DNA from: Psychromonas algicola
GTDB taxonomy: Bacteria > Pseudomonadota > Gammaproteobacteria > Enterobacterales > Psychromonadaceae
Assembly: GCF_004378355.1 (NCBI RefSeq)
Contig: NZ_SNUB01000017.1
Location: 1 to 64,000 of the forward strand
Direction: 5' to 3'
Length of the DNA stretch: 64,000 nt
Shown: positions 34,956 to 43,957 of the stretch, in pieces
How the letters are laid out: every line of letters begins with the position of its first letter
How positions within the stretch are numbered: the first letter of the stretch is position 1
The notes under the pieces: model-generated
Database searches by the model: none
Seen by the model: only the letters and a program-made list of their open reading frames with translations
What the model was told of the DNA's origin: nothing
Program-made: the position numbers and the translations under genes

Positions 34956-35741
34956 TTAAATTGTTAATGCTAACGTGTTTAGAAATAGCCTTGGATTAGC
35001 AATTACTTCTAATTGACTCTTATCTGGCAAACAATCACTATCAACATAATCTGCGTAAATAGAACCACTTCCTGTTGAATCGAATATTAAGATATCAAAG
35101 GCTAATCTATCTAACCCATATAACCCTCTGTGGATCATATCGGCTGAAAAAACTAATAAATCACCTGCATTTAATTGAATTTCTTTCCCTGTTGAAAGGG
35201 CTTCACTGCTTACTCTATTATTTTCTTCTTGCCGTACTTCGTATTCTTCTTGATTGTCCCAACGTTTGTGCGAGCCTGGTACTAATTCCATTCCGGGTTC
35301 ATCAAATAAAGGCACTCTAAAATGAACCACCTGTGTGTCTTGTATTATCTTTTTTTGGTCTTCAATACCATAGTCGTATTGGCAATCACGGTGCCAAAAA
35401 TTAGTCTGCTCAGCATTATATGGATCAAAGAATAATTGAGTGTTCATAAAAGCAGGCTGGTTAGGAATAAGTGAATCGACTACCTGCATAATTTCATTTG
35501 AGCTAATAAAATTAAACAGCTTTATGCGATCTAATGAATTTAAATATTGGCTGCCAGTGATAAGCGAGGAATTAAAAGCTTCTTCTTGGTAGAACTGTTT
35601 ATTGTCTGATTTCCAGTTTTCATGGAATGTTGAAATAACTTTTCGCAATGCATCCATTTGTTTTGGTTTAAAATAATTTCTGAGTACAAAGTAGCCTTGA
35701 TCTTCGTAATCATTTTTCCATTGTTCATTATTTTTTTGCAT
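34956..35741 (-). CDS. Phytanoyl-CoA dioxygenase family protein
   Basis: 261 residues with the Fe(II)/2-oxoglutarate oxygenase fold. The metal ligands are His117 and Asp119 (WHRDCQYD) and distal His204 (DMIHRG); Arg212 is a candidate 2-oxoglutarate anchor. The MELVPGSHKRW motif is typical of the PhyH family. These enzymes hydroxylate or otherwise oxidise small molecules; the substrate is unknown. It is separated from the upstream HAD gene by a terminator, so it is probably transcribed alone. Confidence 0.87.
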   Translation of the reverse strand: MQKNNEQWKNDYEDQGYFVLRNYFKPKQMDALRKVISTFHENWKSDNKQFYQEEAFNSSLITGSQYLNSLDRIKLFNFISSNEIMQVVDSLIPNQPAFMNTQLFFDPYNAEQTNFWHRDCQYDYGIEDQKKIIQDTQVVHFRVPLFDEPGMELVPGSHKRWDNQEEYEVRQEENNRVSSEALSTGKEIQLNAGDLLVFSADMIHRGLYGLDRLAFDILIFDSTGSGSIYADYVDSDCLPDKSQLEVIANPRLFLNTLALTI

Positions 35742-35770
35742 TAATGCTTATTGCCTTTCTCATTTTCAAA

Positions 35771-35799
35771 AACAGCAGAATGATAACGACTCTGCTGTT
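35771..35799 (-). terminator. Terminator after the HAD gene
   Basis: Stem AACAGCAGA / TCTGCTGTT; on the minus strand a T5 run follows. It ends the tetR-MFS-HAD transcript before phyH. Confidence 0.75.
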
Positions 35800-35867
35800 A
35801 TTTTACTAGTTACATTGATCATTAAGATGGTTGGCATATGTAAGCATTTATCAACACAGTGTTATTG

Positions 35868-36551
35868 TTATTCACTGTGTTTATCGCTGATAATAATTGC
35901 TTCTACTAGTTTATTCATATTATCGGCAATGATTTTAGGTTGTTTATATTGGGGATGATAAGGCGCTCCTGTGCGATTAATATAAGCTGCTAACATACCT
36001 GCAGAGATTGCTCCATGTGTATCCCAGTCATGAGTTGCTACTAAACGTAATGTTGCTATTGGCTGCTTTAATTGCTCTGCAACGAATTGATACACTTTAG
36101 GATCAGGTTTAAAGCTTCCTGTGCTTTCTACTGAAATGACCTGATCGAAATAATCCGATAAATCCGCATTTTTTATTTGCTGTGTAATTAAGTCTAATGA
36201 GGAGTTAGAAAAAGCGACGGTACGATATCCATTCTTTTTTAATTTTGTTAATGCTGATTTAATATCGTTATGTGGCGCTAGGTTCGCAAAGGTTGTTAAT
36301 ATTTCATTTCGAGCTTGGTCAGTTAATGTAATGCCTCGGCGTGTCGCTACATTCTCTAACATGTCTGACGCTAACGTTGCAAAGGTGCTTTTTACTCCTG
36401 TTAATGCAGCAACAGTAGATGAATGCAATAACATTGAAAACCAAATTGTGACAACGCTTTGATCATTAAATACTTTCTCAAATTTAGGTTTCAATAAATC
36501 TAAATTAAGCACCGTTTCATTAATATCAAAAAGTATTGTTTTTTGTTTCAA
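35868..36551 (-). CDS. HAD-superfamily haloacid dehalogenase-like hydrolase
   Basis: 227 residues. The HAD nucleophile Asp9 lies in FDINETVL; the second motif is FSNSS (Thr/Ser), Lys is in GSFKPDPKVY, and the acidic motif is VATHDWDTHGA. This matches the type II haloacid dehalogenase group, which cleaves C-halogen bonds from 2-haloacids, though many relatives are phosphatases. It is the last gene of the tetR-MFS-HAD unit, 24 bases after the MFS gene. Confidence 0.86.
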   Translation of the reverse strand: MKQKTILFDINETVLNLDLLKPKFEKVFNDQSVVTIWFSMLLHSSTVAALTGVKSTFATLASDMLENVATRRGITLTDQARNEILTTFANLAPHNDIKSALTKLKKNGYRTVAFSNSSLDLITQQIKNADLSDYFDQVISVESTGSFKPDPKVYQFVAEQLKQPIATLRLVATHDWDTHGAISAGMLAAYINRTGAPYHPQYKQPKIIADNMNKLVEAIIISDKHSE

Positions 36552-36575
36552 GATAATTCTCCTATGCCAGATAAT

Positions 36576-37799
36576 TTATGGAAGCTTATTAGCTGTTTCT
36601 AATGTGTTTGGTTTGTCTAAACTAGACATGACTATGCTGGCTATAAAGCCGGTTATTAAAATGACGGCCGCCGAAATATATAACATGTTTTGCATGCCCC
36701 AATTATTTATGATTAATCCATTGAGCGTGGTGCCTAAAGCGGCGCCAACATATAAACTTAATGAAGCGACTGACATGATAGTGCCTTTCATATTCGGGAT
36801 TTGTTCCTGTATTTTGGAAATAAAAACAGGTTGAAATAAGATAAAGCCTGACCCAAACATAAATAAATAGAAACAAAACAAAAGTGTATTAGAGGTGTTG
36901 GATAAACCTAATAAAGCGCTACTAAGAACAAAACCTGCGAAGGGCATATAATAATGTTGTAATTTATTTCTTAAGCTTGGAATGGTTTTTCCTGTGAACA
37001 TAATGCCAACCCCAAAAGACGAAAGCATGGTTCCAACGGTGAATATGTCAACGCCAAAACGTTGTGTGATTAATTGTCCTGAATAGGTGAAAATACCAAA
37101 AACCGTAAAACCAACAAAAACAAATAGTGGTAACAAAGAAATAACGCCTTTATGTTTTAGCACCGTTTTATAAGAAGCGAACATGTTTAATTTATCACTA
37201 ATAGGTTTATCTCTTTTGATTAGTTTTATCATTGCAATTGCTAAACACAATTCCATGATGCCATAGGATAAATAAACAAACTTCCAGGAACCAAAATAAG
37301 CTATCGCACCACCAATTAAAGTGGCTGTTGCTGTGCCTAAAAAACCAAAAGACATAACCTTGGTTAAAGCTTTAGGGCGCTCATCATCATTTACTGATTG
37401 ACCAATGTAAGCAAAAATAACGGGTAATAATCCTGTTGCAAAAGCCCCGTTAACCGTCCTAAAAAATATTAATGAAGGTAGATCATAAGCGAGGGCGCCT
37501 AATATGCTAAAGATAGCGGTTCCCATCGTAGCAATATGAATGATTAAGACTTTGCCATAGCGATCAGATAAAGGGCCGAATAAAACCGTAAATACACCAA
37601 ATGCGAGCATATAAGCTGTCACTGACGTTGCAGCTGCATTGACTGAAAAGTTTAAGTCTTGTGCAATATTTACAATTAAAGGGGCCGCTGCGAAATTATC
37701 GCCGTTGGCTAAAAACAGTAATAAACCAAATAGAAAAAGTATTGTGCTATTCATCGTTTTATTTGTTCTCATACTAATGATGATTATTTTTGGCATCAT
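36576..37799 (-). CDS. MFS transporter controlled by the adjacent TetR
   Basis: Up to 407 residues with 12 predicted membrane segments. The cytoplasmic loop motif GPLSDRYGKVLIIH (motif A) is clear. It resembles the sugar-efflux/AraJ-like drug exporters. No start stands out by ribosome site; Met1, 10 or 16 are all possible. It lies between tetR and a HAD hydrolase on the same strand. An operator copy sits in the gap with tetR, so it can be repressed independently. Confidence 0.87.
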   Translation of the reverse strand: MMPKIIIISMRTNKTMNSTILFLFGLLLFLANGDNFAAAPLIVNIAQDLNFSVNAAATSVTAYMLAFGVFTVLFGPLSDRYGKVLIIHIATMGTAIFSILGALAYDLPSLIFFRTVNGAFATGLLPVIFAYIGQSVNDDERPKALTKVMSFGFLGTATATLIGGAIAYFGSWKFVYLSYGIMELCLAIAMIKLIKRDKPISDKLNMFASYKTVLKHKGVISLLPLFVFVGFTVFGIFTYSGQLITQRFGVDIFTVGTMLSSFGVGIMFTGKTIPSLRNKLQHYYMPFAGFVLSSALLGLSNTSNTLLFCFYLFMFGSGFILFQPVFISKIQEQIPNMKGTIMSVASLSLYVGAALGTTLNGLIINNWGMQNMLYISAAVILITGFIASIVMSSLDKPNTLETANKLP

Positions 37800-37830
37800 G
37801 AAGTTATTTAAATGACGGTGCTTTTTATAA

Positions 37831-37846
37831 CTAAATGGTCGGTTAG
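37831..37846. promoter_or_regulatory. TetR-type operator upstream of the MFS gene
   Basis: CTAAATGGTCGGTTAG, one of two copies of a 16-base palindromic site; the other is before the tetR gene. Both share CTAAA-x-G-x-TCGGTTAG. Assignment to the TetR protein is by position and repeat. Confidence 0.7.
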
Positions 37847-37863
37847 AAATTGAGTAAATTTTT

Positions 37864-38451
37864 TTAAATAGATTCGAAAGTGACTTCTATGAAATCGTTT
37901 AATTCATTTAAAGTGTGTACTTTTGATGCGATAGAAACGGCCTGTTTCGCAATGATTAGGTAGTTTGCTTTCTTACTCGCTTGTTCTAAATTCATACCTT
38001 CAAAGATTAGCTTGTCAATAAACAGTTGTTTTTGATAATCAATAAAACTCTCAATTTCATTTAATATCAAAGCGTTAGTTTCGCCTTTGAGTTCGCCGCG
38101 AGTATTGGTCATTAAGCAACCTTTACTTTTAAAATGTTTAGGCTCTTGATTCACTAGCGGAGTATCTGAATAAATCGCTAAAGAGTCATAAAAGTATTCT
38201 TTAATGGCAGAAATACCGTTCGGGCTGTGAGCAAGCTTATTAACAACTGGAAGTAGTTTATTTTTGTAGCATTGTAGGCTTTGTAAAAAAACACCTTGTT
38301 TACTTCCAAAGCTAGCATAGATAGAAAATTTATTGATCCCCATGCTCTTCTCTAATGAACTCATCGATGTATTTTCGTAACCATTTTTCCAAAAAAGAGC
38401 GGTGGCTTTTTCAATAACATCATTGTCGTTATAATTTTTTGTGCGAGCCAT
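37864..38451 (-). CDS. TetR-family transcriptional repressor
   Basis: 195 residues with an N-terminal helix-turn-helix (VIEKATALFWKNGYENTSMSSL, INKFSIYASFGSKQGVF) and a ligand-binding helical C-terminal domain containing CLMTNTRGELK, typical of the TetR group that regulates efflux and detoxification operons. It is first in a minus-strand operon with an MFS pump and a HAD hydrolase. Matching palindromes before tetR and before the MFS gene suggest autoregulation and control of the pump. The inducer is unknown. Confidence 0.9.
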   Translation of the reverse strand: MARTKNYNDNDVIEKATALFWKNGYENTSMSSLEKSMGINKFSIYASFGSKQGVFLQSLQCYKNKLLPVVNKLAHSPNGISAIKEYFYDSLAIYSDTPLVNQEPKHFKSKGCLMTNTRGELKGETNALILNEIESFIDYQKQLFIDKLIFEGMNLEQASKKANYLIIAKQAVSIASKVHTLNELNDFIEVTFESI

Positions 38452-38459
38452 TTCTTTTC

Positions 38460-38475
38460 CTAAACGATCGGTTAG
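38460..38475. promoter_or_regulatory. TetR-type operator upstream of tetR
   Basis: CTAAACGATCGGTTAG, almost a perfect palindrome, 8 bases ahead of the tetR start. It shares the sequence of the site before the MFS gene; autoregulation is inferred. Confidence 0.75.
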
Positions 38476-38645
38476 TTAAGTGTTCATCTTAATTCTATGA
38501 CCAATAATGTCAAGATTATTTCTATTCACGGAGAATGAATAGAAGGTAAATTGGAGGCGGTATTACTTTTTATTCAGCTTTCTTTATTGTCAAAAAGGCA
38601 ATAATATTGCGGTCACTATTAGGATGCCACACTGGGGAATAATAA

Positions 38646-39554
38646 ATGGATCAACTTAGAGCACTTAAGTATTTTGTTAAAGTCGTAGAAACGGGGAGTT
38701 TTACTAAAGCCGCAGTGTTGTTTTCAGTTCCGCCATCTTCTCTTTCTAGACGAATTGCTGATTTAGAAAAAAACTTAGGTGCTACTTTATTAAAACGCTC
38801 TACACGCGTTGTGACATTAACTGAAATAGGGCAACGATATTACCAACAAGTCAGTGAGATCATTCGTTCTTTAGAGCTCAGTGATGAATCCGTAAGAACC
38901 TATCAAACGACACCAATGGGTGTATTAAATATTAGTTCTACTGTTGGCTTTGGTGAACAAGTGTTATTACCTTTGTTGGATGACTTTTCTGTTTTATATC
39001 CACAAATTACGTTAAATGTTAATTTAAGCGATGAACTTTCGACCTTAGCAAGAGATGAAGTGGATCTTGCTATCAGAGGAGGGTATGCACCCGATGAAAG
39101 AGTGATTGCGATTAAACTTATTGACAATAATTTCGTCCCAGTTGCCGCACCTAGTTATATTAAAAATGCCGATGATTTATCTGATGCATTAACTTTAAAG
39201 CAACACTTAGGTTTGTACTTTAAAACACCAAGAGGGCCAACTCCTTGGTTATGTGAAATTAATGGGCAATGGCATGATGTCTCTGCGCCTCCTAAGTTAA
39301 TTACCAACAATCGTCACTGGTTGTTACAAAAAGCAATCGCAGGTGAGGGTATTTTAATGATGCCACGTTGGGCGCTTGAGCCTTATTTATCCTCTGGTGA
39401 ACTGCTTGAATTGACTATTAATCCTTCCGTAACTGTTACACGTAATGCTAATTTAGGAATGTTCTTGTTATACCAAAAACAACGCTATCAAGTGCCTAAA
39501 GTGAAAGCGGCGGTGGATTTCTTGGTTTCAAAAATTAAAAACAAAGATGAGTAA
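38646..39554 (+). CDS. LysR-family transcriptional regulator
   Basis: 302 residues. Winged helix-turn-helix at 1-60 (LRALKYFVKVVETGSFTKAA, VPPSSLSRRIADLEKNLG) and a periplasmic-binding-like effector domain from about 90 (GVLNISSTVGFGEQVLLPLL). It resembles the CrgA/DsdC-like subgroup that regulates oxidoreductase genes. It overlaps the next gene, a membrane protein, by 8 bases, which is unusual for a LysR regulator. Its target may be a gene upstream or itself. Confidence 0.9.
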   Translation: MDQLRALKYFVKVVETGSFTKAAVLFSVPPSSLSRRIADLEKNLGATLLKRSTRVVTLTEIGQRYYQQVSEIIRSLELSDESVRTYQTTPMGVLNISSTVGFGEQVLLPLLDDFSVLYPQITLNVNLSDELSTLARDEVDLAIRGGYAPDERVIAIKLIDNNFVPVAAPSYIKNADDLSDALTLKQHLGLYFKTPRGPTPWLCEINGQWHDVSAPPKLITNNRHWLLQKAIAGEGILMMPRWALEPYLSSGELLELTINPSVTVTRNANLGMFLLYQKQRYQVPKVKAAVDFLVSKIKNKDE

Positions 39555-40362
39555 CATGGATTTAGTACACCTTGGTGCCGAACAGCTTTTAGTTTTAGCG
39601 AGTCATTTAACCCTGTTCTTTGTCCTTATTTTTATTCTCTTTGTGTTGCAACGTTCTGTGTTTTTTCTATCCACTCGTTTATTTGATGGTCGAATCATTT
39701 ATCTGAGTGCTTGGATTGGTACGCCTATTCATGAATTGTCACATGCTTTTTTTTGTTTCTTATTTGGACATAAAATTCAAAAAATCGTGTTATTTAATCC
39801 AGACCAAAGAGGAACTTTAGGTTATGTGACGCATTCCTATAATAATCGTAATTTATGGCAAATAATGGGCAACTTTTTCATTGGTATTGCGCCATTGTTT
39901 GGTGGTTTATTGGCTCTTTATTTACTCACTTATATTTTATTAGATAATGCAGCTTCTTTATTTCAATTATTAAATTCAGTTTTCTCTGTAAAAGCAACAG
40001 GCACTTTTTTTTCGCAATTATTCGTTATCACCACTAATTTCACAGATTTTATAAAACAAGCTTATTTTACCTCTCCTGTTAAGTTGTTGATTTGGTGCTA
40101 TTGCTGTGCCGCAGTGAGTTTGCATTTATCGCCATCGAAAGAAGATTTAAAAGGAGCTTGGTTCGGCTTTTTTATATTTTTGTTGCTGTGTTTATCTGTG
40201 ATGGTTATGAATCAACTGTTAGGTTGGGAGTGTTTTTTTAATTGGAAGTTGTTAATCAATTCAGCTTCAGTTTTATATGTGATAGGTATTGTTTTAGCGA
40301 GTTTATTACTGTTTATTTTATTTGTTTTAAAAGGTTTATTGTCGATTTTTATAAGGAGCTGA
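39547..40362 (+). CDS. Membrane protein with HELSH zinc-protease-like motif
   Basis: 271 residues with about six hydrophobic segments. In the second one His62-Glu63-x2-His66 (GTPIHELSHAFFCFLFGH) forms the HExxH zinc motif of intramembrane M50-type proteases. The second family motif (NxxPxxxLDGG) is only partly matched: GNFFIGIAPLFGG, lacking the Asp ligand. So it may be an inactive or diverged member. It is translationally coupled to the preceding LysR gene. Function unknown. Confidence 0.75.
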   Translation: MSNMDLVHLGAEQLLVLASHLTLFFVLIFILFVLQRSVFFLSTRLFDGRIIYLSAWIGTPIHELSHAFFCFLFGHKIQKIVLFNPDQRGTLGYVTHSYNNRNLWQIMGNFFIGIAPLFGGLLALYLLTYILLDNAASLFQLLNSVFSVKATGTFFSQLFVITTNFTDFIKQAYFTSPVKLLIWCYCCAAVSLHLSPSKEDLKGAWFGFFIFLLLCLSVMVMNQLLGWECFFNWKLLINSASVLYVIGIVLASLLLFILFVLKGLLSIFIRS

Positions 40363-40367
40363 TTGAG

Positions 40368-40407
40368 GGGTAAAGCATTGGTTAGTTAGATAACCAATGC
40401 TTTACCC
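40368..40407. terminator. Bidirectional terminator
   Basis: Long perfect stem GGGTAAAGCATTGGTTA / TAACCAATGCTTTACCC with a 6-base loop, between convergent genes. T runs are short, so termination efficiency is uncertain. Confidence 0.7.
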
Positions 40408-40418
40408 TATAAATAAGA

Positions 40419-41963
40419 TTACATAAATTGCGTTACCAGTGCTTGTTGCTCTTTTAATTTATCTAATAATTCATTAGATAAATTAACTGATTTTTGACCA
40501 TGTTCTTCTGTCGTTTTTGACATATCTGAAATGGCGACGATATTACGATTTATTTCTTCTGATACTAATGATTGCTCTTCTATGGCGGTCGCTATTTGTG
40601 TATTTAAATTAACCAAATCGCTTACTTCTGATGTTATTCTAGCTAATGCTTTTCCAGTACTCCCTGAAAGCGCTACACAGTTTACTGATAACTCTGACCC
40701 TTTTTTCATAGCGGTATTTGCAAAATCAGATTCAGCTTGTAATTCACCGAGTAGTTTATTAATTTCTGTTGTGGATTGTTGCGTTCGCATTGCCAACGCT
40801 CGCACTTCATCGGCAACCACTGCGAAGCCTCTACCGTATTCACCTGCGCGTGCGGCTTCTATTGCTGCATTTAATGCTAATAAATTTGTTTGATCTGCAA
40901 TACCGCTAATCTCACTTAGTACTTTCTCGATGGACTCGGAAGCATTAACAAGCCGTGTAATTGCATTTTCTACTTCTGTTAATTGTTTTGCTAAATCATT
41001 ATTCGCGTTAATGTTCTCATGTACTATTTCTTGCCCTTGGTGACTAATTGTTAAACTCTGTTCCGATGCTTTTGCCGCATTATCAATCACTAACGCAAGA
41101 TCTTGAATTGTTGCTGACATTTCATTCATTGCGGTTGCAACTTGATCTGTTTCATTATTTTGCTGCGATAATATTGTCGATACATTTCTTCCTGACTCTG
41201 CAGAGTCTGTGGCTGTTGCTGCAATATTCTCTGAGACATCACAAACTCTACCGACTATTGCTTTAAGTTCAGCTTCACGCATTTTTAATGCAAGTGTGAT
41301 CGCACTAATTGCGTTGTTATTTCCTGAATATAGATAAGCCATTAAAGGGTTGTCGAAAACCTCTTTCGCTTCTTTTATAAGTCGTTTAAATTTCTTCCGC
41401 CAATTAAAAAATAACCAACACAATGTTGCTGAAATAGTAACCATTGGCATACTTATCATATGTGGCACGTTACTTAACGTAGAAATGTAAATGGTATAAA
41501 TCAATGATGTGATAAAAAACAATTGAAACCAAAAGGTGAGGTCTACATTAAACTTCAATTTTAAGGGCAATTTACCTTGATTGATTTTTTTGTAGGTTTC
41601 TTCTGCTCTTTCCACAACATCTCGATCAGGTTTTGTGCGGACAGATTGATACTCAAAAATATGCCCATTAGCATCTTTTATAGGAGTAACAAAGGCATTT
41701 ACCCAATAATAGTCGCCATTTTTACATCGATTCTTAACGGGACCCATCCACGAATGTCCTGCTTGCGCATATTGCCATAAATCACTAAATGCTGCTTTAG
41801 CCATGTCTGGATGGCGAACTATATTATGTGGTTCTCCTTGAAGTTCTGATAATGTATATCCTGCAATATTACAAAAATCCTGATTAGCATATTTTATATG
41901 GCTATTTAAGTCCGTTGTTGATAGCAGTATTTCATTCGCAGCAAACAATCTTTCTTGACTCAT
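40419..41963 (-). CDS. Aer-like PAS methyl-accepting chemotaxis protein
   Basis: 514 residues. An N-terminal PAS domain (about 10-110; [26 protein letters not shown]) binds probably FAD as in the aerotaxis receptor Aer. Two short membrane helices (about 145-163 and 168-188) form a hairpin with no periplasmic domain, then the signalling region with tip [20 protein letters not shown] (about 356-376). It likely senses redox or oxygen. Single gene on the minus strand. Confidence 0.92.
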   Translation of the reverse strand: MSQERLFAANEILLSTTDLNSHIKYANQDFCNIAGYTLSELQGEPHNIVRHPDMAKAAFSDLWQYAQAGHSWMGPVKNRCKNGDYYWVNAFVTPIKDANGHIFEYQSVRTKPDRDVVERAEETYKKINQGKLPLKLKFNVDLTFWFQLFFITSLIYTIYISTLSNVPHMISMPMVTISATLCWLFFNWRKKFKRLIKEAKEVFDNPLMAYLYSGNNNAISAITLALKMREAELKAIVGRVCDVSENIAATATDSAESGRNVSTILSQQNNETDQVATAMNEMSATIQDLALVIDNAAKASEQSLTISHQGQEIVHENINANNDLAKQLTEVENAITRLVNASESIEKVLSEISGIADQTNLLALNAAIEAARAGEYGRGFAVVADEVRALAMRTQQSTTEINKLLGELQAESDFANTAMKKGSELSVNCVALSGSTGKALARITSEVSDLVNLNTQIATAIEEQSLVSEEINRNIVAISDMSKTTEEHGQKSVNLSNELLDKLKEQQALVTQFM

Positions 41964-42417
41964 GAATTTATTACCTCGTTTTATTTTTATTTTTTTACGA
42001 TTCGCAATATAAAGTCGTTATAAATATACAGTGCGTGAGAGGTGTAATAAGTTAGATGTTTTTTTATATCATGTTTTGATTCACATCATTAATAATTAAA
42101 AAGTAGTACGATTCATGTACAGGATCTTTGCTGGTTATTATTCAAATTGAAAAAATAATTTGCCTAAAAAATGAACTGGTTTTAGGTTGAAATAGGAGGA
42201 CTAGTTATTTAGCATTCTATATTAGGAAAAGTATGTGTTTAATTGCTTACTTTATATTGCCCTGATCTTAAATAAATTCAGCTGTACAAGGACTGATAAT
42301 AGGCCTAATTATTTCCCCTATGTTGTATCTTGAGCTGAGTCGTTGGTTCATAACTAAAAATGTGACAGGGTTTGCAATAACAATGAGTTAACTCAATTTT
42401 GATTTAATTCATTGTTA
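41964..42417. other. Intergenic region without a gene
   Basis: About 450 AT-rich bases between two minus-strand genes. A 23-codon frame (42324 onward) has no ribosome site and no homology. An inverted repeat AATAACAATGA / TCATTGTTATT (42377-42419) at the end of the MATE gene could be its terminator. I see nothing else. Confidence 0.5.
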
Positions 42418-43782
42418 TTAATTTAATTTCATACTTAATATAGCAAATTTAGTTTTTTGGATTTTATGCAATTTCTGTCCAAGAAGTACTGCCGCAGTAC
42501 TTAATCCTACTGTTATACCAATCCAAAAACCAATGGCTCCTAGCGGTGCAGTTAATAGATCTGTCATGCCTAATACATAACCTAATGGTAAACCTACCAC
42601 CCAATAAGAAATAAAGGTACGAGTGAAAATCGCTGTCATTTCTTTATAACCACGAAGGGCGCCAGCTGCAACTACTTGAATAGCGTCAACACATTGGTAA
42701 ATAGCTGATAATAGGATTAATGTGATTGCCAAATCAATAACTTCTTGATTGTGCGAGTACAGCATTGCAATTTGCTCTTTAAATATGATGGTTGTGATTG
42801 CAGTAAAAAACGACAATCCCAGACCGATAGCTAATCCTGCATAACTTGCTTGCTTCGCTCCCATATTGTTTTTTTGGCCTAAATTAAAACCAACTCGAAT
42901 ACTAACAGCGTTTGCAATACTCATAGGTAGCATAAATATCATGCTAGAAAAGTTAATTGCAATTTGATGTGATGCCACCACATTTGCACCTAAAGGTGCC
43001 ACTAAAATGGCAATTGCGGCGAAGATTGTCACTTCAAAAAAGATAGCAATAGCAACAGGTAACCCTAATTTGGTCATCATAAATAAATGTTTAAAATCAG
43101 GTCGAGTAAATTGTTTAAAAAGAGGGTAATGTTTAAGTTTCTTTGTATATAGCGCATAGAAAGCTAATGCGATTGCCATGATCCAATACACAATTGCAGT
43201 TGCTACACCACAACCTGCACCGCCTAATGCGGGTGCACCTAATTCTCCATACACAAACATCCAATTTAATGGAATGTTAACAAGCAGACCTATGAATCCA
43301 ATCACCATAGCAGGTTTAGTCAGTGATAAACCTTCAATATAATTACGTAACGCTTGGAATAATAAAAACGCTGGTATGGCAAAGATCATGGCATATAAAT
43401 AATGGGTGGTGATGGTTGCTAGTAAATCTTCAATTTCCATGAATACCATTAACATGCCTGCATTAAATAGAATAAATGCAATTGGAATGGATAATATTAA
43501 TGCAAGGTATAAACCCTGTTGCCCTGTTTTAGGTATTTGCAATAGATCATTTGCACCATGAGCTTGTGCTGTTAAGGGCACAATGGCCATTAGCACGCCC
43601 ACTCCGAATAAAATACAGGGTAGCCAGATGCTGGATGCGATAGCCACTGCTGCCATGTCCGTTGCACTCACACCACCTGCCATAACTGTATCGACAAAAC
43701 CCATTGCCACTTGTGCAAATTGCGCAATAAAAAGAGGAATGCTTAGTTTTATGATTTTTTTAGACTCGATGATAAAAGGCAC
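42418..43782 (-). CDS. MATE-family multidrug efflux pump
   Basis: Inner-membrane exporter of 454 residues with 12 predicted membrane segments in two homologous halves (FIAQFAQVAMGFVDTVMAGG and GLPVAIAIFFEVTIFAAIAI). It belongs to the NorM branch, which exports cationic drugs in exchange for sodium or protons. It lies divergent from the acyl-CoA synthetase gene. Confidence 0.9.
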   Translation of the reverse strand: MPFIIESKKIIKLSIPLFIAQFAQVAMGFVDTVMAGGVSATDMAAVAIASSIWLPCILFGVGVLMAIVPLTAQAHGANDLLQIPKTGQQGLYLALILSIPIAFILFNAGMLMVFMEIEDLLATITTHYLYAMIFAIPAFLLFQALRNYIEGLSLTKPAMVIGFIGLLVNIPLNWMFVYGELGAPALGGAGCGVATAIVYWIMAIALAFYALYTKKLKHYPLFKQFTRPDFKHLFMMTKLGLPVAIAIFFEVTIFAAIAILVAPLGANVVASHQIAINFSSMIFMLPMSIANAVSIRVGFNLGQKNNMGAKQASYAGLAIGLGLSFFTAITTIIFKEQIAMLYSHNQEVIDLAITLILLSAIYQCVDAIQVVAAGALRGYKEMTAIFTRTFISYWVVGLPLGYVLGMTDLLTAPLGAIGFWIGITVGLSTAAVLLGQKLHKIQKTKFAILSMKLN

Positions 43783-43957
43783 AAACTACTCCGAAGAAAT
43801 TAAAAAGCTGAGTGTATGCTTAGCTTTGATGGGGTGCAAATGAATTCTTAATTAATATTCAATGACATGGCTCTTATTTTCCCTAAATAGTAGGGCAGAA
43901 TCTCTGTGAGAGCGTAAACTTAAGTTTTCTTTATTATTCACATTCGTTGAGGTTGTT

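Noticed and set aside
42324-42395. 23-codon frame in the gap before the MATE gene
   Set aside because: No ribosome site, no resemblance to any family.
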